NCBI GenBank assembly: GCA_945898045.1
Contig: CAMDGG010000001.1
Coordinates: forward strand, 1 to 64,000
DNA: 64,000 nucleotides
Direction: 5' to 3'
DNA from: a bacterium UBP8_UBA817
GTDB lineage: Bacteria; Margulisbacteria; Marinamargulisbacteria; SXXA01; SICP01
Position 1 is the first letter of the stretch. Each line of letters starts with the position of its first letter. Of the stretch, positions 63,401 to 64,000 are shown in pieces. A program made the position numbers and the translations under genes. Under the pieces are notes generated by a model. It was not told where the DNA came from. It made no database searches and worked only from the letters and a program-made list of their open reading frames with translations.

Positions 63401-64000
63401 GCAAATGCTTTAGATCCCAAAAAGGCACTCCCTAGCGCCAAAGACCCACAAAGTTATCGTCAGGAACTACACTCCATTAATAATTATTTATTAAGCCAAG
63501 GCCCTGCGGGTGCAGCTCTTAAAACTGTGATGGACGCTAGAGTTATGGCAGAATCTCCTAAGATCGGTCACGACATAGGCAAGAGTCTGACTACCGACTT
63601 ACTTTCTACCCCTGTATCACAAATCTCATCGGAATTAATGGCGGGCACGGCTGTATTGCGCGATAGTGATTTTACAAGTACTGGCACACTAGAGAAACTT
63701 ATTTCTACCGGATATATTGATTCAAAGACTGGCAGAGTAACTGAGAAATTTATGACGCTAGAGCCACCACACGACAAAGGTCCGTTACCTGGTCTTGAAG
63801 GCGAGTTTTTGGGGCAACATCAAGCTATTCGGGATAAATTAACACAGGCGGCGGGTAGGCAAGCAGAAGGTTCTCAACGGTCTCAAGAAATCTTAAAAGC
63901 CTTAATTCCTGCGAATGCCGAAAAATTGTATAAATCTATCCATACCCTCGCCCCGGATTCTCAATTATATCGTCAATTGGCAGTAACGGGACATGCGCTG
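45419..64000 (+). CDS. Giant protein (at least 6194 aa, C-terminus beyond window) with N-terminal transglutaminase-like domain and extensive helical/coiled-coil repeats
   Basis: ATG at 45419 preceded by 'gaggga' RBS; frame read codon by codon to 64000 with no stop (18582 nt = 6194 codons). Absent from the ORF track, presumably because no stop codon lies in the window. N-terminus MSAFPNNINQNSDAFRVIKNPLYPMGLPEGFSAPTNQISDL. Confidence 0.95.
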   Translation, partial: MSAFPNNINQNSDAFRVIKNPLYPMGLPEGFSAPTNQISDLSYIDELALSLPKGAIDDLFLRNKLLSILDAEAVQGAAQSLCRDYLLHGTSALHSPEDSQQVLRFLTELQHPARALKCGLSFEHLELLHTAAKGIEQLESLPQLSQIPNVGESIRDSLIDEAGFSDAELTFRRRAQLVDANASELVSLTNGLFQMGILYVGMSTSETAATVLAYVQDHFSYIQDGADDHWNTIAETLKQKGGDCEDLAMLTSSLLMQVLKHQGFSDDAVHHMVTVSSGYIATDEGPTKIGHTIVRFKDPSGETLALDATSKNKPLLFSDIPFDEVLRFNDKKFVQLQTIDPFFETAAQVNFRINLAEGTTFAASDSQINEAQKSILYSINKSAERLQEHASLKIKIPRLRHGNLYQAMSVEGYKPIIPQTILPNGDFTAQRANMPGATFGFLELLQSDFIPRTVDATKIYYDTLVDALYLKDSKQAMVNAGYSNTSGVYKTFNVITGKYNSLTGSEFTALPPDAVVYRSLLAYQEIGSGLGHISPSTFRRDLANVDSDGHAIDPTSNFIGGPDEFFNIRKVRVEINSAVDSFDMYTIQIKEERFFHYIEDIRQFVNKLTGLFLISASYLELLQIAAREIGDQSLNDEEKQAANARRQDEDKQHNKFAEIIGKWQDKMGQGVRDIEHELNNFIRATNESEAARVGFLVDMYPRKIDEAGKEDAGTIVANVFTGIGTDLTDEFTGAFTQAKSTAKFNLSIVQTSLSAFNAQAGLSITERISKHIDLWDAEHGHAETEEAITGNINNPLYFGRSTYDVQYGSSSFQALSKRTSRNAIIENIQFVKNTDLAEILGIIEDKNNFSPAAAGAAGAIELNLGANRTEIQQNAGAGPSRLFNEAPNVKNDAGAGADPVIPNLVTDAPTNNEPNVSMLAKVNNLKIKMETIQSQITNAATLNPPLTQTQIAVLQSDLLAADAKLDDTMGITKQRQAIVDTTKRLNAITADPTLPPGPNFYAPAIKYASIAEETADLTKILNGTPGVQPSLQKKLDDMLVSKAKHSVPPSEIQAADLLTKENLDKVNAQVSGQSPDIPAAAGGSERYFFDYNMPRQATMRRDLIQYQNFMRAALIAKQNLTGKIKEEAAKLGDSQGSGSETILRRYASQALEADLSIQYGAFDNAMQETFQLGSLLNELATHQLEYYRATQMAAMKATKFALQLVVEATSMAAGNALSPLSTLAFADPFYFSYLFNTVATQAVDTLGAGWEMGIDKATAEYYRPTIMQLSDTEFNTAYTNQKLNSQSIKTFDQATLDSKKTLDLFSQDSFQFFEHATDSLLLHTQNLFNPVVTRSFTKDGGTASGNTYKDTVPIFIQDRHDGFYVTDGYEMYLREGPSRTSKDLSIPRSEAATNFEQPLWSYFAKIKMYMFVLYALYDAVETILGDMFGTQKSSNIQKFDGMIDSFVGYQRSLIGNFKQETSAFLQSTKQNAEKEKKIEFDIYDVASAGTKIAVAALSAFPNAGRVLVMSGNILADAAEMIRKRAAGTFAGTFAEYRDRSGSTKPAAPIVLNASLFPEYTTLDPIKEKAVIDLEVLQTIVTGFNEATLSDPLGDYTRYNPTKLKLPDPSKAPASEREAIAQDARRYLSWFELDQMESKVINEMYLKNQNDPYHPTALQYTTANFTDIIAAQTSLNNIFTIRTIYMMIEQGLLNAKQQTIKDMFGHSISSNILSKTMAIVDQYNQSQLDSINSLTQEFSSRAEAHNKYEEEVMGLEVDSAAIPIGAVAFWIVTPTPNPTGGGGSKYANWEKKIVAGKSGKQAAQSLGNLTIGLVGIISGLEKKINPIKSEFLNYEVATQQDKDRDANIKEKTDEKDKLEKKQKSGTPLTDDEKKTLSKLKNDTGPGSLASMQTAKIRSTQKRQESDSTNINMGQDQLKFVGSGQMVVQRGAKNEATSKLTRKARQAEMIQQVRLSLADAFMDSSDEMSGSKSSRSYRGVIGIINRTKGVESSQIDLMEQALEAKANESNRAMNKIVSAAVSMIAQGIEALAAKKVAKAKSGDAREKRSLKVEKNKKNIKHLEKKQADKKAQGKKLSKSDAKDLKLLQTRTKKLEAKQEKSNAKAEAKEKKSGPKPVTKADKLRNHWLGARNEFKGGSKWAKVLHTIGRVAGGVGHMLYRLLTLPIYLINKAFTVIAKVLAWKEARNNKAAAKTMKKKEDKQDKKIKAKEDKVKELSNKLNDAQEKKESGGLVVHLSDKEKASINAEISTLQTDISSMSASMQSMKMTRISLETPKVSKEQSDEGSNPNVTEIQRNAKARDQMRSKRQWRVTGHMSQILANIIADGIISASTGSNMGLAGQANLAKITDGIDGDNVLAGNDGDMGIKDTADLENATLGMQLEKANSQASTEVMRIQNRFDQAAARALRQHALDPLIKASLGMSRKQQEATIEQKKHELTDMIIRIQRRKQKGSDSNPTPVTRDDIIKEMGWKGAVAAGIMTGGIKYANAVSRFMFGNGKTYATIDTDLKDKASAKGDKSVESKLDEKINELEKMTSRTKEQDTTLVEYKNHKKLIEDVRTFEGKIRQSAEEKVKLAGQLRESGEDSSAVSNLVLSADEEKALPEMKIKLDAMNKDRKKEFGIEDASVSGWSKLGAYAKRTGFMNLLGFNVQIQSGKSVLANSKNDKQFQFAVQQLFLERRILESKIAYDEARSTDATYADQLLGQRRMRLQDAENVLTVGANLERMTEDLKGNAILEPVQKSFQELQDVTDRVLKLGTFTESDLASAMGTQDTEAVSKLFKSLVDSGYAEKAMATILVPDGVDANGNPKFSEKQVPAIMMTAKYYSRMSRHSDKNSDGTLVDPVDRLIKNAGFTDTKTAKTLLTQFSGSTEALDSIYRARNDMETAAATLMSGMTLSTTQVSTFQKALKTLSPVDLEKKLPSFIMTQGTDGVLTPVELGKTTDLSNHVPIMVVNGDPGNEELSVLWVTSSTSATEAALLEKLPKGTRLFKAETDKALLPDPNFEGSKAAEYDTAVSNVVDAMSSSNQVSVDNVAALTKLTTFLNNFTNTTATAGHAPAGSAAQAIGRSQGFNKALRAVNLATRTSMDARDDISRRLLNSGVEEDDIKAILEDLYKDELINKTTGQATNLTPDNIKAAVSKRKGDTVKAILQQSLTDQYQQRTIKDDIERRGGKTQAEYQSFLNLLDTSISLADTTYNAGGATPNTNEQNALTALKTVISAYGQKASDTANDQKRFVMGVRTSNAQVFSYDDVKFDVFGSFGKGLTGAALERLDVVAPQNRRNLAIGRAQEELGINPARAVRSLRELYKEDYIRNEAGEILYNTDMAAMANKPSAANPPVLRFNVQKAFFEDVEKAASRIHGHMNTEGGAQIAAQIVMATIDNFSQAGKEYMEEETRNFLPHLLRIFQNEAPEDAEKLIAALIAQNQNNPRGLATVMDGISRAGQTDVQFFKGLVDQNKAQRFALSVLQLNLGGQTASMGLNPTEEAAMMMEQRGIDVNKNAADFRQAIIKSENIVDIFAHTTAADLQQGGFAAIIKNDQDFVTVEEKLKAVASDKMAPDGKRFLANQALRNIYAARDKSPNTNDIDLFSGDTTLSPKEFGAIGQSGLFSKPLYGNKGVNENLEELANKLRDPKTRTQTVAALNASGGAGIRDLSILLSQANNSDVGAVRHESAGQKGFVAATAILDNLIDINSADSEAVLFKLAPVLAGPLRSSLPTQTVSKYLDQPNSQRTTDPDALIALDLTTRFKNDQASSQQFLNGVTTSNKEGVRSATPAFINELDNADDEKLRKFAALVAKSLATQSTTTGANGQDTLVGDELLATVAIPVLTEEQNKKFAGYLGEEVEKFNKHLTDGNKIDIDERINKLAARTAHEHKDKADQFRDSLNHGMLSRRPQFLLGKDLKTGLADEAKKLANKPDSSADVAALNTFNRDMVLHGDRQAAAALITELLTVTTPEAKQHANAAKRLTRSVGQLTLNPTERQRASLEAYYTDVMKTTKGLIDNPDTADTIKEIHQHAQDQLRLLSAQAPTAPGKDTVATRLAGDIRTNLFKLDSAGNADPSKAAKSMVSNSFQARDRGRDTFSKITTSSTAAPNSPQQNALEAVKNFRDNILDDSTIRPETMLQHLNTSVVGSINTLTEGVDALGNPADRQWMRTVGDLALLSHEKDIDEFAKKTGSEGAHARALQGPLKEAKARVMKTYLLNATADQINTFSKDPKRVQMLADMLPDIVLSREEKTMLNPTGSRETLTDKTQTSLDKDGVAILTKLLSSGTDYEATRPLMPKILDLLDTPMGNADRTSLEPLVEKRLTQQLSTLSNTDTAALNETAQQLLQFQNHQGGDALEPTQELKETLVKLLPPGNSAIQYIKDATSYKELNRILKTVTDPSLDKIKGHLATLETKETAFKQDQTLGEKLKAGEAIADHSDAINEMMKDPKRMEAFKKSHGPQYLEILTSMPRKQLQKLSDSQIDSSTTVLAHPDLSLLLNGTNKDILAGYMNGDLSLFLAATPKEQAVMLPLLNLDPGKFSTLMENVESKTLPPADLKALQDGKILNKQGFIHPEFLLPDGNGLNPVGAAAVSDLLPTNSASIIQELNAAASGVESREKLVDTLQKEVRNSSNISSQEMQSSLQTLQKIKSKLQNRTQDAFGQLADMANTAQKQAMDKDVQPYHETVAKMAGTLQNMQPELLKLGVSQDAIDKLKSNDPDTLQFEILDILKTARANAGGGEQIQLDKITQQLSTAVFAYALDPKVQERTAVKENLQKFLGTLSKDAKNPIAILLKNSDSPELLDGILTLCKGKDNEAMLAAVLPLCFTDATIKIDPDKTKPVDAKTLQLMSLLQSNQEAGKDAGIAILNTLSPDKQVDILNLLYSGTNPNGSARDIAALLPKTTGPDNSPIALSKLPFSDLHEEGLARLLPVLNKMALATAKNIIPQLKIMTDPNLEPYANQMSLLLSSELQTPAGLRRITELEVTSKLMKKATTNPAQFQTDLADKILKTPIESDFSSTFSMLMSDQASQQQIISLMNANPAVRDRLVSFVTSDQSGTMISSRTLNSMMQSTQFKAAVTKNIGSNKDVSGERADLLYHALRLSSAKGIRQKESMTFESSPDKGKATIGKMMQLSLQDGKTSDLRNFFLRDTATKNMVLDHIADGLAGTPGAILSKQQAMKALNVLYTPEMAVGALEKGFKAQYALATNPQEKNAAIDSFLKETLQNPDFLSSLPPAQRNNMMGQVMRSVTAWVGKNDAGIKATLDGLANVANDPNHTAPEHVREQAKEITLQFKDETEKAQFSNAEQTLEIEYANATDATEKNAAIDKFLKASQAFLASASPDNVNDRIDHVFDNISDLTKEPSLKIAVINSFIQQTILDKDFLKNMPDDNRNKLIEKVLNNITTLLEDPHAAKTMLTYLSTQTNAAPHVATHAKSLLQSGAAAPTASTLLADLQNTPEFKTKWASDPAYRETMLKEMTEGLKASPPDPMILALASPGIDGTRPLDSLLNDTYPSPKERAARQRFLDKLYEAKTKDPSFKIKEKAEFAMWIGKHQPAGSISATQFVDSKKGLTLEQSQDIHTTLKDNGFLDASGRVTRMLDSTTVSEIKALFSTSLSPDQIQGVLSTLTTASSGSPASQTSFLVNDLLPKFDPSYKAHKKGYTKQLTAACQSVMDSKDLSDQQKLEWLKVLSKQGNEKHETAALKALHTYTNKMASTAVTKEEKAAAAAQKAIFTELLAFSITSQPSVYLTQANNQISPMGQLLKTIVENDLNDPANPGSVVFGLTSALQKTPYPMFVIDTALEYVYLSKSTFTDKREHYRSVFKTMLRKAAVENNVGVMNALHVMGSHLAYQGQSVTFLHEVLSETNTFTQGELLGISDLSPVKKGESTASLQARAKDDAARATKASDFLLKRLSAHDNGFLTYDKASKTYIRTAKELTSPDELKLDDFFRNKDFFPTPPTQADRTRILNSMVNELSAGPRLISSMVSAAKSEPDYQLIRSHKESMPDAANALDPKKALPSAKDPQSYRQELHSINNYLLSQGPAGAALKTVMDARVMAESPKIGHDIGKSLTTDLLSTPVSQISSELMAGTAVLRDSDFTSTGTLEKLISTGYIDSKTGRVTEKFMTLEPPHDKGPLPGLEGEFLGQHQAIRDKLTQAAGRQAEGSQRSQEILKALIPANAEKLYKSIHTLAPDSQLYRQLAVTGHAL

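Noticed and set aside
45836-63777. Dozens of short ORFs in the track on both strands (e.g. 54190-54858 -, 56128-56823 -, 57469-57990 -, 61078-61584 -)
   Set aside because: All lie opposite or out of frame with the continuous giant ORF; Ser/Leu/Ala-biased shadow translations with no recognisable domain or RBS

Overview
The window is a moderately AT-rich bacterial chromosome segment. Its left two thirds are a dense housekeeping and flagellar-export region: ctpA/envC-like, uvrC, rplI-rpsR-ssb-ssb-rpsF, dinD-like, ruvB-hisB-pyrR-ftsH, tRNA-Pro, rsmI-tatD, a pilin-assembly pair, fliA-flhA-flhB-fliR-fliQ-fliP-fliO-fliN-parA-fliM with unassigned neighbours, a cofG-like gene, alr, a 23S-5S rRNA pair with no adjacent 16S, smpB, a proline dehydrogenase, queC, tRNA-fMet, trpG/trpE, a short glmU and hpf. 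The right third is accessory and is the most interesting part. A hook/rod-like gene and six mostly unrecognisable genes on the minus strand (37.6-44.6 kb) face a plus-strand unit: a small acidic helical protein followed by one ORF missing from the supplied track. I followed that ORF codon by codon from ATG 45419 to the window edge at 64000. It runs 6194 codons without a stop and is still open. It starts with a transglutaminase-like Cys-His-Asp domain (C244/H291/D307), has no Sec signal peptide, has about six cysteines in 6194 residues, and contains Lys-rich coils around a hydrophobic segment, degenerate helical repeats, and an 'L..xG(F/Y)(I/L)....G.(I/V)T' module that also occurs in the neighbouring 802-aa protein. 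The seven convergent genes at 37.6-44.6 kb contain no cysteine at all by my reading, as axial flagellar proteins do. My working hypothesis is a modified flagellar-type export system with a giant secreted or surface protein as its substrate. Export by this route is inference; the giant ORF itself is seen directly. No searches were run.
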